From the NCBI GenBank assembly GCA_026826555.1, contig JAKSZT010038768.1, forward strand, positions 62,001 to 126,000: DNA of 64,000 nt, read 5' to 3'. The notes under the pieces are model-generated. The model was not told where the DNA came from. It worked only from the letters and a program-made list of their open reading frames with translations, and did no database searches. Position numbers and translations under genes: made by a program. Every line of letters starts with the position of its first letter. The first letter of the stretch is position 1. Source of the stretch: Tolypeutes matacus (lineage: Eukaryota; Chordata; Mammalia; Cingulata; Chlamyphoridae). Shown in pieces: positions 11,893 to 23,469 of this stretch.

Positions 11893-13672
11893 ATTATCTT
11901 GATGGGTTTGTTCATTTGATTAGCTTTTCTCTATGCTCTAGAATTTTATTTAGCTGTTGGTTCTGCGTGTGAGGTAAGTTTCCTCTTTGGCAGTTTTTCT
12001 TCTTATTTTATTTCCTTGCTTCTTTCTATGTTCCCTTGAAGGCAAAAGGTTAGGGCCAGAGGAATTAAAAGATGTAAGGAAGGGAGAAGGATAATAGAAA
12101 TATTGATAAAAGTTAGAATAGGGGCAAAATGAGACTTAATGAGATGAATATTTAACTTGTGTAGGCAGTGTAGAGTACTAGGAAAAAATATGGAGTTCCT
12201 ACAATGGACTGGGAAAACAAATGGAGGAATATATGTATAGTGATTTAGAAGGCTAGAATTATGAGGAGGGAGAGAAATAGTAAAGAAAGGTCTGAGAGGA
12301 AAAAGTTAATACTAATTAGAGAAAAGTAGAAAACAAAATAGATGGAATATAAATTGACACCCTTGAGTTGTGGGCCTATGAAAAAATGTTGTTTCTAAGA
12401 GCTACAACAGAAAACAGAAGGCAGAAAGATGCAGGAAGAATAAGCGATAGTTTGTAATACAGAATCAATATATACAATGAGTGGGAAATTACTGAATAAG
12501 AAGCCCAGCAAAGAAGCAACAAGCTGGCAGCACCTATTTAAAAAAAAAAATAGAAGGAAAAAGGAAGGGGGGAGGAAAAAGAAAATAATAGCTATAGACC
12601 AGAAAGTAACAGAGAGAAACCAAAGATCCACACAGGCAAGCAGTCAAACAGAGCTAAGGGGGGTCAATGATTCCCCTAGGGTCCACGTGGATCCTTCCTG
12701 CCTACTTGTGTTTATCAATGAATTTCCCCACAGGGTTCTATATGTAGGTCCTGAAGCAGCTTTTAGCTATTAAACTAAATTAAAAAGAATTTATTTTTCA
12801 TTTGTTGATGTGACCTCACTTTTTTTTTTTTTTTAAGCCAAATGCAGGACCCAAAATAATTCCTCCTCTAGACCAACCCCCTTACGGAAGGGACCCTAGC
12901 TGGGCCCATGGAAATTAATCAAGCACGTCCCACTTTCTGGACTCCCCAGGTTCGCTGAAGCTCTGATGTTAGTAAGTGAGGAGTTCTAAAGACGGCGGAT
13001 TCCGCCCCTTCTGGCGCCGAACTCGAGCGTCACCGGGCTGCTCAGTAAATCGGTTTGAGTGCAGATTCATGTCTGCTCTTAGCCTAATGCTGGTTCAGGT
13101 CGGCTTATCTGCTCCCCAAAGCTAGGTGGCAGTGCAGGCAGCCAGATCGATGTCTAAAATTATAAAATTCCCTTCACTGTCTTCCAACAGAACCCTCCCT
13201 TTTTTGGGAAGTGTCCATTCCCCCTGGCTCCACAGCGGCCCAGGTCTTGTCCCTGGGTGGCTAGGGAAATCAGCTGCGTTTCCCAACCAAAATCCCCCCT
13301 CCAGTTCACTGGGTGCTGATTAGCTCATTTGCTCTGTTCACACACGGTCCAAGGGGCGCCAGGCAGCCAGATCCCCAGAAAATAAAACTTTTTCGCCCCG
13401 CCCACGCCTCCAAATGGCCGTTTTATTTAATTTAATTTAATTTTGTCCCTAACCGCAGGGCTCAGCCGCCTGTGCCAACCTCCAATGGCAGCCTCAAAAC
13501 TCACGAATCTCCACCGTTCGGTCCATGCCGCTGATCCGCGCAGATAGGTGTCCCAAGCTTCTCACTCCACGTGTGTACAACACAGACCCCTGGGCAGGAC
13601 CCCGTCCACAATCCGCCTTGCTCTGGGAGCTTGCAGTGTGCGTCTTCCTACACTAATGCCATCTTGGCCCTC
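11893..13672 (-). promoter_or_regulatory. L1 5' UTR and internal promoter of the inner element
   Basis: About 1.8 kb; the distal 0.8 kb (12,880-13,672) is clearly GC-richer with several CpG, for example around 13,000-13,030 and 13,500-13,540. The first bases on the minus strand contain CAAGATGG, which matches a YY1 site, as in human L1 5' ends. A T-run lies at 12,820-12,836. No test of promoter strength is possible here. Confidence 0.65.
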
Positions 13673-13687
13673 TGATACTTTTTATTT
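13673..13687 (+). repeat. Target-site duplication of inner L1, right copy
   Basis: TGATACTTTTTATTT, identical to 10,103-10,117. Confidence 0.9.
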
Positions 13688-16302
13688 CTGTGGGCTAAAT
13701 AGTGATATCCCCTTGCTCATTCCTTTTTTTTTTTTTTTTTTTTTTTGCGTATTTCATCTGTTCCCTCTTTTTCTTTGTTAGTTGGCTAAGGGTTTGTCAA
13801 TTTTATTGATCTCCAAGAACCAGCTTTTGGTTTTGTTTATTTTTTCTAGTGCTTTCTTATTCTCTATTTCATTTAGTTCTGCTCTAATCTTTGTTATTTC
13901 CTTCTGTCTACTTCCTTTAGGTTTAGTTTGTTTTTGTTTTTCCAGTTCCTCTAAGTGTGCATTTAAGTCTTCAATTTTAGCTCTTTCTTCTTTTTTTAAT
14001 ATATGTATATACAGCTATGAACTTCCCTCTCAGGACAGCTTCAAGGTAATTACTGATTTCTTTTGAGATTTCCTTCTTGACAAACTTTTTGTCTAAGAGT
14101 GTGTTGTTTAACTTCCATATCTTTGTGCCTAATTTGATTATCAGGCCCTTAGTGATTTCCAATTTCATTCCATGGAATGGAATTGTGTCAGAGAAATTAC
14201 ATTGTATATCACAATTTTTCTGAATTCATTGAGAGTTGTTCTGTGGCCTAGCATGTGTTCTATCTTGGAGTATGATCCATGTGCACTGGAGAAGAATGTT
14301 AATCCTACTGTATTTGAGTGTAGTGTTCTGTATATGTCTTTTAAGTCCAGGTCCTCTAATGTATTGTTCAGAGTCTTTGTTTCTTTATTGATTCTCTGTC
14401 TAGATGTTCTGACTAATCATCATAATGGTGTATTAAAGTTCCCCACTATAATTGAAGAGGCATTTATTGTTCCACTTAGTTTTTCCAAGGTTGCCTCATG
14501 TATATTGAGGCACCCCAATTAGATGCATAATTGTATATGATTGTTGTCTCTTCTTGAGAGATTACCCCTTTTACTAATATATAGTGTCCATCTTTGTCTC
14601 TTACAATAGTTTTGCAATTAAAGTCTATTTTTTCTGATATTAGAATAGCTACTCCTGAACTTTTTTTGCTCTTGTTAGCTCCTAAAATTGTTTTCCAGCC
14701 ATTCACTTTCAGCCTCCTTGAATCCCTGGGTCAAAGGTGGGTTTCTTGTAGACAACATATAGATGGATCATATGTTCTTATCCATTCTGCCAATCTGTGT
14801 CTCTTGACTGGTGAGTTTAATCAATTAACATTCAGTGTTATTACTTGCAATGAATTTCTTACTTCAGCCATATTTTCTTTGGGATAATGTATGTCATATG
14901 CTGTTTTGTTTGTTTTTGTCTTTTGAGTTGTTTTTAAACTCTCCTCCAACTCTTTCTCCCTTGTTTTTTCCTTTCAACCTGTAGAACTTCCTTTAGAATT
15001 TCTTGAAGTTCAGGTTTCTTATAGACATACTCTTTTAATTCCTGTTTTTCTGTGAATATTTTGAACTCTCCATCATTTTTGAATGCCAGTTTTGCTGGAA
15101 GTTTTTTTTCTTTTAGTACTTTGACTATGTTATACCACTGTTTTCTTGCCTCCATGGTTTCAGATGAGAAATCAGCATTTAATCTTATTGTGCTTCCCTT
15201 GTATGTGATGGTTCTCTTTTCTTTTGTGCCTTGAGTGTTTTCTCTTTGTCTTGAGCATTGGACATTTTGACAAGTATATGTCTTGGAGTTGGTCTGTTGG
15301 GATTTATACTGTTTGGGGTGTACTGTGCTTCCTGGATCTGTACATCCATCTCTCTCAATAGGGTTGGAGAGTATTCAGCCATTATTTCCTTCAGTATGCC
15401 TTCTATTCCCTTTCCCTTCTCTTCTCCTTCTGGGATGCCCATAACACATATATTTGTGCTTTTTGTGTTGTCAGTTAAATCCCTGAGTCCCTACTGGAGT
15501 TTTCCTATCTTTTGTCTATCTGTTCTACTATCTGTTTGATTTCAGATGTATTGTCTTCCACATCACTAGTTCTTTCTTCTGCTTGTTCAAATCTGCTGTT
15601 ATATGAATCCAGCATCTTTTTTATTTCTTGGATTGTATCATTGATCACCATCATATCTGTTATCTTTTTGTGTATGTTTACAATTTCTTCAGTATCTTCT
15701 CCCAATGCCTTCTTAATATCCTTAATCTCTTCTTTCACTTCATTAAGTTGGTCCATGATATTTGTTTGGAAAGCTTTGATTAGTTGTTCGATATTCTGCA
15801 TCTCTTCGTGGTTTTTAGTTTCTTCAGTGGACTGGTCCAAGCCTTCCTATTTCGCAGTGTGGTTTGTAATTTTTTGTTGCCCTGTAGTCATCGTTTTATC
15901 TTGATGGGTTTATTCAGTTGATTAGCTTCTCTCTCTGCTCTAGAGTATTATTTAGCTGGTGGTTCTGTGTGTGTGTAGAGTTTTCTCTCTCACACTTTTT
16001 CTTCTTATTTTATTTCCTTGCTTCTTTCTATATTTCCAGGCTGCCTCGGGAGTTTTGGCTCAAACCAGCCTCTTTCCCTGAGGGTGGGGCTCAGCCATCT
16101 GTGTTAACCTCCATGGGCAGGTTAACACTCATGAATCTTTACTGAGCAATCAATGCCATCCAGCTGCCTCCAGATAGATGTCCCAAGCTTCTCGCTCCGT
16201 GTGCCCACAACCCAGACCTCCAACAGGATTCTGTCCCCAATCAGCCATCCTCAGAGAGCTAGTCAGTGAGTGCCCTCCTAAACTGATGCCATCTTCTCTA
16301 CC
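13673..16302 (-). mobile_element. Outer L1: ORF2 start, ORF1 and short 5' UTR
   Basis: Continues the minus-strand L1 of 9,477-10,117. It contains the RT start, the endonuclease (about 14,290-14,871, ATG at 14,869-14,871, including VAILISEKIDF), then ORF1 (about 14,934-15,840, with a coiled coil at 15,505-15,840) and a 5' UTR to about 16,302. Frames are interrupted repeatedly. The 5' end on the minus strand has GAAGATGGCATCAG, close to the YY1-containing start of the inner L1. Its 5' UTR is much shorter (about 0.45 kb), so part is deleted. Confidence 0.8.
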
Positions 16303-17668
16303 TTATAATATATTGATCACACAATTGAAGTTAAGTTCAAGGACAATGTTCTGAAACATGCAAGAGAAAGCAACATGTTCTGTAGAAGAGAGTCCCAATT
16401 AGAATGAGTGCCAATTTCTTAACAGAAACCAGAGGGGAAATGAGGCAGTGAGTTGAAACACTTAAAGTGGTGACAGAAAAAAAAAACTGACTGGCAAGGT
16501 TTTTACCTGATGAGATTATCTTTCAAAAATGAGGGTGAGGTTAAGACATTCTCATATAAATAAAAGCTGAGAGAGTTCATCACCACTAGACATGCCCTAT
16601 AAGGAAAGCTAAAGAAAGTTCTTCAGACTGAAAGGAAAGGATATTAGACAGTAGTTCAAAGCAGCAAAAAGAAATAAAGACCTGCAGTAAATTAATTATT
16701 CGGACAATTATAAATGCCAATATTTTTGTATTGTATTTTTTCATTTGTATCTCCACTTCTTACTTCTTACAGGAGCTAAAATGAAAATGCATAAAAAGTA
16801 ATAATATATCTTGTTTTTTTGACAAACAAAGTACAAAGTTATAAGTGATAACAAGTACATCAAAATTGTGGGGAAACAGTGTAGTACTGGAAAAATATAT
16901 ATGCATGATATTCAAGTTTAGTTGATGTCAAACCAAACATAATTATTACAGTTTTAGAACGATAATTTAGCCCCACTGTAAACACAAGGAAAAAGGATGA
17001 AAAATATATCAAGATAGAAATGAGAAGGCACTCAATATGGTACAACATGAAATGGCAATTAAATTTTTAAAAGTAGCTTTTAAAAGAAAATGAAATACCG
17101 AAAATGTAAAGACTTACAATGGCTAAACACAAAAATGTCAGAATAATGTCCTGTATTGTTAGTAGTGATTTTAAGTACAAATGGATTAAGCTCTGTAGTC
17201 AATAGGCAGAGTTTGGCAGAATAGACAAATAGCATGACTCTAATATATGATTCCTGCAGGAGAATCACCTTGAAGTAAATATAGTTATGTTGAGGATGAA
17301 AAGGTGGAAAAAATCCACCACACAAGTAATAACTAAAGGAGATCTAGAATGGCTAAACTAATATCTGATAAAATAGGTCAAAAACTGTTACAAGGTACAA
17401 AGAATGGTCATTATATACTGATAAATGTGATGATTCTAGAAGATGTAACAATTATAAAATATATGCAGCTGACAGCAGAGCCCCAAAATATATGGAGTAA
17501 ATAATGACAGATTTGAAGAGAGAAATTGATGGATTTATGTTAATAGTAGTATAATTTTAACACACTACTATCTGTAATGGAGAGAACATCTACTCAGATG
17601 ATCAATAAAGAAGTACAGGAATTGAATGGCCCACTAAACCAACTAGACCTAAAAGACATATAGTGGGG
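16303..17668 (+). mobile_element. L1 fragment, ORF1/ORF2 spacer and endonuclease
   Basis: Old plus-strand L1. The spacer block at about 16,560-16,700 includes GAGAGTTCATCACCACTAGA and AGTTCTTCAGACTGAAAGGA. The decayed endonuclease region (17,100-17,665) includes GCCCCAAAATATATGGAG. It is parallel to 1,020-1,376 plus 2,965-3,330. It ends at about 17,668 where a different L1 5' UTR starts. Confidence 0.75.
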
Positions 17669-18530
17669 AATTTTGGGACTATGGCATCTGAGTAATAGGC
17701 AGAATTCAAAGCTCTCACATAACAAAGGAGAAAGAGCCAAAGACTGTCCAAGGAACCTGCTTTGGGGGTCAGCAGACTAGGACAGTGCTACACAACTCCC
17801 AGGAAGTTGAGGGACAGAGAGATGAAGATTTGAAACAACATACTTAAGTTACCAAGACCCCTTAGCAGCTGGGAAGGGCTCCCCACCCCCACCCCCAAGA
17901 CATAAAGCTGGGATAAAACTCCTGGCTCACTGTGGTTGACTCAGAGAGAAACAGATATATCTACCTCGTGTCAGCTGTTTCAAGGGAAAGGGAGCGGGAG
18001 TTGGAGTCCTTTTTTTTTCTTCAGGGAATTTGGCCAGCAGAGCCAGCCTTGAATCTCCACTCTGGAGATTCAACACAGTAACAGTGGAAAGCCCATACTG
18101 AAACACATCCATGGTAATGTGTGCTGTCCAGTCTGGAAATTGCATGGATAAAAACTGCTCTTAGTATTCTCTGTATCCTACCCCTGGGAGAAAATCTGCA
18201 CCCCACTAGTGAGTCTCTGGCCCAATTTTAATAACTTAAGCTTAGCAATTTTAAATACAGAATAAGTTGAATGAAATACCAAAGAAGAGTGGTGATGTCT
18301 AGACATCAGCAAAAATAAATAAATAAATAAATAACAAGCCATACTAGAAAACAGGAAAAGATGGCCCAGCCAAAAGAACTAACCAAATATCCTGAAGAGA
18401 TACAGGATTTAAGACAAAAAATCAATGATAATCACACAAATCTCCTAAATTATTTCAAAGAATTTAAAGAAGATATAACTAAAGAAATAAATGATATTAA
18501 GAAGACACTTGGTTAGCAAGAAGAACAATT
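17669..18530 (+). mobile_element. L1 5' UTR and start of ORF1
   Basis: Plus-strand 5' UTR-like sequence followed at 18,361 by ATGGCCCAGCCAAAAGAACT. This opens a 51-codon ORF1 start rich in Lys, Glu and Asn that stops at TAG (18,514-18,516). An AAATAAATAAATAAATAA run lies at about 18,313-18,332. It is a decayed ORF1 head of a type different from those at 11.9 and 15.8 kb. Confidence 0.65.
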
Positions 18531-19330
18531 AGAAAGCCTGCTAATAAAAGGAAAAGACATTATAGGAATGAAGACACAATGCATCAGATTAAAAGTATGT
18601 TTAGACTCATCACCAAGAGGAAGTGAAGGTGATAGCAGAGCTGAAATGCAAGGGAGGAGTGCCAAATCTGCAAAGATTTGGAGAGAATTTTTTCTTTTAT
18701 TTCCTATCCTTATTTCTTCATTCCTTTATTTCCTGGCTAGAGTCATTTAAGGAAATTTTTGTAAACCATTAGATGACCACTATTCTAAAGGGGAAAGACT
18801 TCAAAGAAAAATAGTTTAGAAGTGATACTAAAAAAAATATGAAGTAATCAATAACAAAACCCTCTATAAGTGAGAAAATCTAATTCCATGGTTGCCACAT
18901 AATAATATTCAAAGTATTCTGCTTACAACAACATAAATAATTGTGAGATATGAGATATGCAAAAAAATAAGAGAACATGGCCTATTCAGAGGAAAAGAAA
19001 AACTAATAAGACATGCCCCTAAGGAAGCCCAGACACTTCACATACTAGATAAATATTTTAAATAAACTTTAAGTACACTCAAAAAGCTAGTCAACAATAG
19101 ACAAAGGCCTAAGAAAAATCAGGAGAATGATACCTAAATAAATAATGAATATCATGCATATTACACAAAGAAACAAATAGAAATTTTAAAGCTGACATGT
19201 CCAATAGATTTTACATATACAAAAGTGATAAATACTTTAGAGTTCTTTAACAGCAGATTTGACAAGGAGAAGAAAGAATCAGCAACTTGAACATAGATTA
19301 GATGATAAAATTGGGTTTAATAAAATATAA
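18531..19330 (+). mobile_element. Further decayed L1 ORF1-like sequence
   Basis: A-rich plus-strand sequence that continues the previous element. The clearest L1 block is at about 19,245-19,300 (CAGCAGATTTGACAAGGAGA), which matches the coiled-coil part of old L1 ORF1. A non-L1-looking stretch lies between (18,660-18,780). Confidence 0.5.
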
Positions 19331-19954
19331 CAATTTATTTCATTTTTTTCGTTTTCTTTTTCTAATGTATTTTTTATAAAAGTCAAAATTACATGAGTGA
19401 CTCACATTGGACAGAGCTACTCTGGAAGATGACAAATTGCATGCCACGCTTGACTAAACTTTCCCTCCTGCTTTGACTTAATCTCCCAGCTCAGTGGAAC
19501 CAGCAGGGGGAGCTGGAGATCATGATGAGTCTGGACCCTTCCTTTACCTCAGCTCAAAATTCAATGAGTACAGTTCTTCATACCAAATCATGTTCCAAAT
19601 ATCTACATATTTGAACCATGTGCACTTTATAGTATGTTCATTGCTTAGCACCAGATATGACAAGTAATTAGGTTATATTAACTATTTAAATAAAGTATGA
19701 AAAAATATTTGAAGGCAAGTAATTTTTAATCACAAAAGCTGCCATTATCCTATTTGTTTGCTCACCAGACAGGCTCCATGGTTGAACATTATGGAGAAGC
19801 AGATAACCTTTCTGACTTACCTTTCTTGAGAAACACATATCCTTGAAATATAGATATATTTATTGCTTCTAATGCCACAATTTACTTAGAAGGACCACCA
19901 TTGGGATAATTTATGTCCTTTATGCACTCTGGTTTGTCAGAAGAACATCAGGAC
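19331..19954. other. Nongenic DNA with a CTCF-like motif
   Basis: No gene or named repeat recognised. CCAGCAGGGGGAGC at 19,500-19,513 resembles the CTCF core with one expected C replaced by A. Confidence 0.45.
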
Positions 19955-20405
19955 TGTATTAGTCAGAGTTCTCTAAAAAAACAGAACTGACAGAAGACAT
20001 CTGTCAATAGTATGAGATTTTATTAAATTGTCTCATGCAACCATGAGGATGCCCAAGGACAAATTCCTCAGGGTAAGCTGCAAATCTGGGGCTCTGATGA
20101 AAGTCACTGATATGTTCCCCAGGAGAAGCTGGCAGTCCTAAGTAGAGCTGGGAATTCTCTCTCTGAATGCTGAAATAATTTCCCCTTTTAGGCCTTCAAC
20201 TGATTGGTTGAAAAGTCACTCCTTGTTTATGGCAATCTCTTCAGCTAATTGAATTGTAGTTGTAACCAGCCATCTATGCAATCAACACACTGTTGATTAA
20301 AGTCCATTAAATGGCCTTATATTACAATTAGCCTAGTGTTACTTAACAAACTACTGTGCACCATAACCTGGGCAAGTTGATATATTAACCTAACCATAAT
20401 AGTCC
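19955..20405 (+). repeat. Unnamed 450-bp interspersed repeat, copy 1
   Basis: Begins TATTAGTCAGAGTTCTCTAA and ends near AACCTAACCATAATAG. It aligns over its whole length with 32,258-32,690, sharing TATGAGATTTTAT, GGAATTCTCTCTCTGAATGC-like and GGCCTTCAACTGATTGG. The TGTATTAGTCA start is also seen in the 1-354 and 28,866 repeats, so the families may share an end. Class undetermined. Confidence 0.7.
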
Positions 20406-20875
20406 AAACCTTGTCAACTTGGCAGCCATACACATCAGCTTAAACCATACTTAGTCTCTAAATAAAACAATAGCAGCCATATATATGTTTCCACTTAACA
20501 ATAGTCAACTGTCCTACATACAAAAGGAAACACACTAAACCCCTCCAGAACAGGGTTCAAGTCCTTGGGTAATATTCACTCTTAAACTTGACATCCTTAA
20601 ATACTCTGACATGAAATTAATACAACCTATGCCATATGAAAAGGGGAAATGTTAGGGAAGGAAACAAAGGTATTAATTTTATTTACATATACAAACATAA
20701 TCAAAATAAGGAAGAAATATTCACGATGCTTATAGTCTTTATTTCTGTAACTATTCAGGTGGTAGAAGTTCATATTTATCATTACCTTCTTGCAACAGCC
20801 ATTCCATGTTCCCTTTACCCTCAGCAAGCCCCTCAGCTGGCCATGATTCTTTGTCTGGTGGAGTGATCCAGACTT
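20406..20875. other. 3' flank or tail of the ERV-L element
   Basis: AT-rich; no gene seen. It likely contains the sequence after the dUTPase and possibly a decayed LTR, but I could not match two LTR copies. Confidence 0.35.
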
Positions 20876-21067
20876 TCATTCCTGAAGATTCTGGGCCATT
20901 GTAGGTCCTGCTTGGATTGGGGTGTTGCAATTATCCATTGACTTGAATTGCAGGGCATGGTAGTAATAAGAGATATCCCAGGGGATCTTCTGTATTACAG
21001 ACAAACTCTTCTTTACCTTCATATGTAGGTGCAATCCAATATCCCCTTGGTAGTCAGGATCAATCAC
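20876..21067 (-). pseudogene. ERV-L dUTPase fragment
   Basis: About 63 open codons of a dUTP pyrophosphatase domain, an enzyme that lowers dUTP and supplies dUMP. Diagnostic is IDPDYQGDIGL near the start, the conserved dUTPase motif III region. The preceding codons upstream on the minus strand still show a Leu-Pro-Gly lead-in. It is only part of a normal domain of about 130 residues and is not functional. Confidence 0.75.
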
Positions 21068-21099
21068 CCCAGGCAGTACAGTAATTTACTTATTTGCCT

Positions 21100-21900
21100 T
21101 TTGATTCAGAGGCACAAGGAACCCAAAGTGGCCAGGCAGCAGTCTTAACTCCCAGTTCAATGGAATCATTATTGTGTTCTCTGGGGAAAGCAATCTTTTT
21201 TAGAACTAAGACATGTAAACAAGCAGAGAACAAGGTTTTAGACACAAGAAGCTAAAATTTTCCTAGTGGATCACTATTCGTTATAGTGAGTGGTGCCACT
21301 TCCATTTCTACCCCTTGATTTCTGGACAGGTCAATCCTGACTATTGGAGAAATAACACCATAGACTGGACCTTGATTGATAGCATACACAGCCTCCTGGA
21401 GAACATTGCCATAACTCTAAAAGATATTTCCACTACTTGTCATAATTGAAGCTTCAAAATGCCATTCCACCATGCTATCAATCCAGCTGCTTCAGGATGA
21501 TGGGGAAAACAGTAATTCCAATGAATTCAGTGAACATGTGCCCATTCTCACATATCATTTGCTGTGAAATGAGTTACTTAATCAGAAGAAATGTTGTGTG
21601 GATTACCATAGCAGTGGCTAAGACATTGAGTAAGTCCACGGATTGTGGTTTTTGGAGATGTATTGCATACAGGGAAGGCAAAGCAATATCTGGAGTATGT
21701 ATCTATTCCAGTTAGAACAAATCACTGACTGTTCAATGATGGAAGTGGTCCAATATAATCCAATTGCCACCAGGTAGCAGGCTGATCACCGTGGGGAATA
21801 GAACCATATTGGGTTTTGAGTATGGGTCTCTGCTGTTGGCAGATTGTACACACAGCTATGACTGTAGTGATTTTGGCCTTGGTAAAGGGAAGCCTATGCT
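21100..21900 (-). pseudogene. ERV-L integrase remnant
   Basis: Minus-strand sequence with recognisable pieces of the integrase catalytic core: a block around 21,700-21,780 ahead of the first acidic residue, a stretch around 21,530-21,560, and the region of the final catalytic glutamate near 21,470-21,500, where stops interrupt. The frame is shifted several times. It lies between RNase H and dUTPase, as expected for ERV-L. Confidence 0.6.
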
Positions 21901-22025
21901 GCTGAGCCCATGCATAACCTTCACCCCTACCACCATGTCCACTTTATTCATGAGCCCATTGGACAAGCAAAGAAGTGGCTGGGGAAAGAAGTTGAGTGCT
22001 AGCCACAAAGTGGGTGACAAATTAT

Positions 22026-22620
22026 CTACTTGATTAACAAAATCTTCCCATTATAAAGCCACCCTCTGGTAAGCATGCATGGAGGGCACAAATATTTCCA
22101 TGTTATTACCCACTCAGAAATGTCTATCCACATACCTCTTCCCCAGACCTCTTTTCCACCAGCTTTCAAATCATGCTCTTTCCAAGTTCCTGACCATCCA
22201 GCCAAACCATTGGCAACAGTGCATGAATCAGTGTACAAGCATAACTCCAGCCATATCTCCTTTCAAGAGAAATGAACAACCTGGTGCACTGCTCAAAGTT
22301 CTTCCTATGAGGAGGATTTGTCCTCACCTCTGTCCTTCAGGGATGTCCCAGACAAGGGCTGCAGTGTTTCAACTGTCCACTTTCATGTGGTACTTGCATA
22401 TCATGCAGAATCATCTGTAAAACAAGGCCAAGTTTTCTCTTCCTCAGTCAACTGATTGTAAGGAACTCTCCAAGAGACCATATCCATGAGCTGGTAAGGA
22501 GAAGGTAATGTGGCAGGAGTGTTGACCATGGGCATTTGGGCCACTTCCTTGTGTAACTTACTTGTGCCTTCAGGACCCACTAGAGCCACATCTCATATAT
22601 TCCACTTCCACTTTATAATG
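22026..22620 (-). pseudogene. ERV-L RNase H remnant
   Basis: The piece at 22,026-22,238 encodes YTDS near its start, a Trp-rich stretch and a following WIDISEW segment, typical of retroviral RNase H. The piece upstream at 22,401-22,589 likely belongs to the RT-RNase H connection. Stops separate the pieces. Confidence 0.65.
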
Positions 22621-23261
22621 GAGAGCTTCTATGCATGCCCTACTCATGGTATGCAATTCAGGTCCCCTGGTAACTTAGTGGCCTATGGTTAAACATTCAG
22701 TCTCTACTAAGGCCCAGTAGCAGGCCAAAGGCTGTTTCTCAAATGGAGAGTAGTTAACAACAGAGGATTGCAAGTCTTTGTTCCAAAATCCTTAGGTTAT
22801 ATGTTGTGATTCTCCTATAGGGGACTGCTAAAGGCTCCAGAAGGCATCTCTATTTGCCACTGAAACTTCCAGCACCATTGGATCTGTTGGATCATATGAC
22901 CTAAGTGGCAGTGCAGCTTGCAAAACAACCTCAACCTGTCAGAAATCATCCTTTTGTTCTAGTCCCCATTCAAAACTAGCAGCTTTTCTCATCAATTAGT
23001 AAATGGGCTGGTCTAACATATCCAAATGAGAAATACTTTTTCTCCAAAATCTGAAAAGTACAACTAAACATTGTGCCTCATTTTTGGTCATAGTAGGGGC
23101 AAGTTGCAACAGCTCCTTCACTTTGGAAAGGATATCTTAACATGCCCCACACCACTGGACACCTAGAATTTTCACTAAAATAGAAGGCTCTTGTGTTTTT
23201 GTTGGATTTATCTCCTATCCTCTCTCATTCAAGTGATTTAAGAAGAAGTCTAGAGTAATTC

Positions 23262-23271
23262 TACTCTTGCT
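23262..23271 (+). repeat. Target-site duplication of U1 retrocopy, left
   Basis: TACTCTTGCT, repeated at 23,460-23,469. Confidence 0.75.
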
Positions 23272-23295
23272 TTTTTTTTTTTTTTTTTTTTGTTC

Positions 23296-23459
23296 CAGGG
23301 GAGAGTGCGAACGCAGTACCCCACTACCACAAACTATGCAGTCGAGTTTCCCGCATTTGGGGAAATCGCAGAGGTCAGCACATCCGGAGTGCAATGGATA
23401 AGCCTTGCCCTGGGAAAACCACCTTCGTGATCATGGTATCTCCCCTGCCAGGTAAGTAT
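23296..23459 (-). pseudogene. RNU1: U1 snRNA retrocopy, full length
   Basis: Read on the minus strand this is a 164-nt copy of spliceosomal U1 RNA, starting exactly with ATACTTACCTGGCAGGGGAG, whose ACTTACCT pairs with 5' splice sites, and ending CCCCTG. Stem-loop I (GATCACGAAGG) and the later loops are recognisable. It differs from the human sequence I remember by only a few bases. One change hits the Sm-binding site (ATAGTTTGTGG instead of ATAATTTGTGG). It is followed by GAAC and a 20-base A-run (T on plus, 23,271-23,291) and flanked by a 10-bp duplication. That identifies an L1-mobilised RNA copy, not a U1 gene. There is ERV-L sequence, not a snRNA promoter, on its 5' side. Confidence 0.95.
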
Positions 23460-23469
23460 TACTCTTGCT
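23460..23469 (+). repeat. Target-site duplication of U1 retrocopy, right
   Basis: TACTCTTGCT, directly abutting the first base of U1. Confidence 0.75.

Larger units (their letters stand above)
10118..13672 (-). mobile_element. Inner L1: complete 5' end, reverse transcriptase deleted
   Basis: A 3,555-bp minus-strand L1 inserted in the outer L1 with a perfect 15-bp target-site duplication. Read on the minus strand it has a complete 5' end (GAGGGCCAAGATGGCATTAG), a GC-rich 5' UTR of about 1.8 kb, ORF1, and the first ~190 codons of ORF2. It then jumps within ORF2 directly to a short AT-rich 3' tail and oligo(A). The same tail forms the polyA-proximal end of another minus-strand L1 at 56,555-56,690. 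The inner element therefore lacks the RT, the C-terminal domain and most of the 3' UTR. It cannot move by itself. Confidence 0.85.

Noticed and set aside
23296..23459. Functional U1 snRNA gene
   Set aside because: A-tail, target-site duplication, altered Sm site and retroviral sequence in place of the snRNA promoter show a retrocopy.
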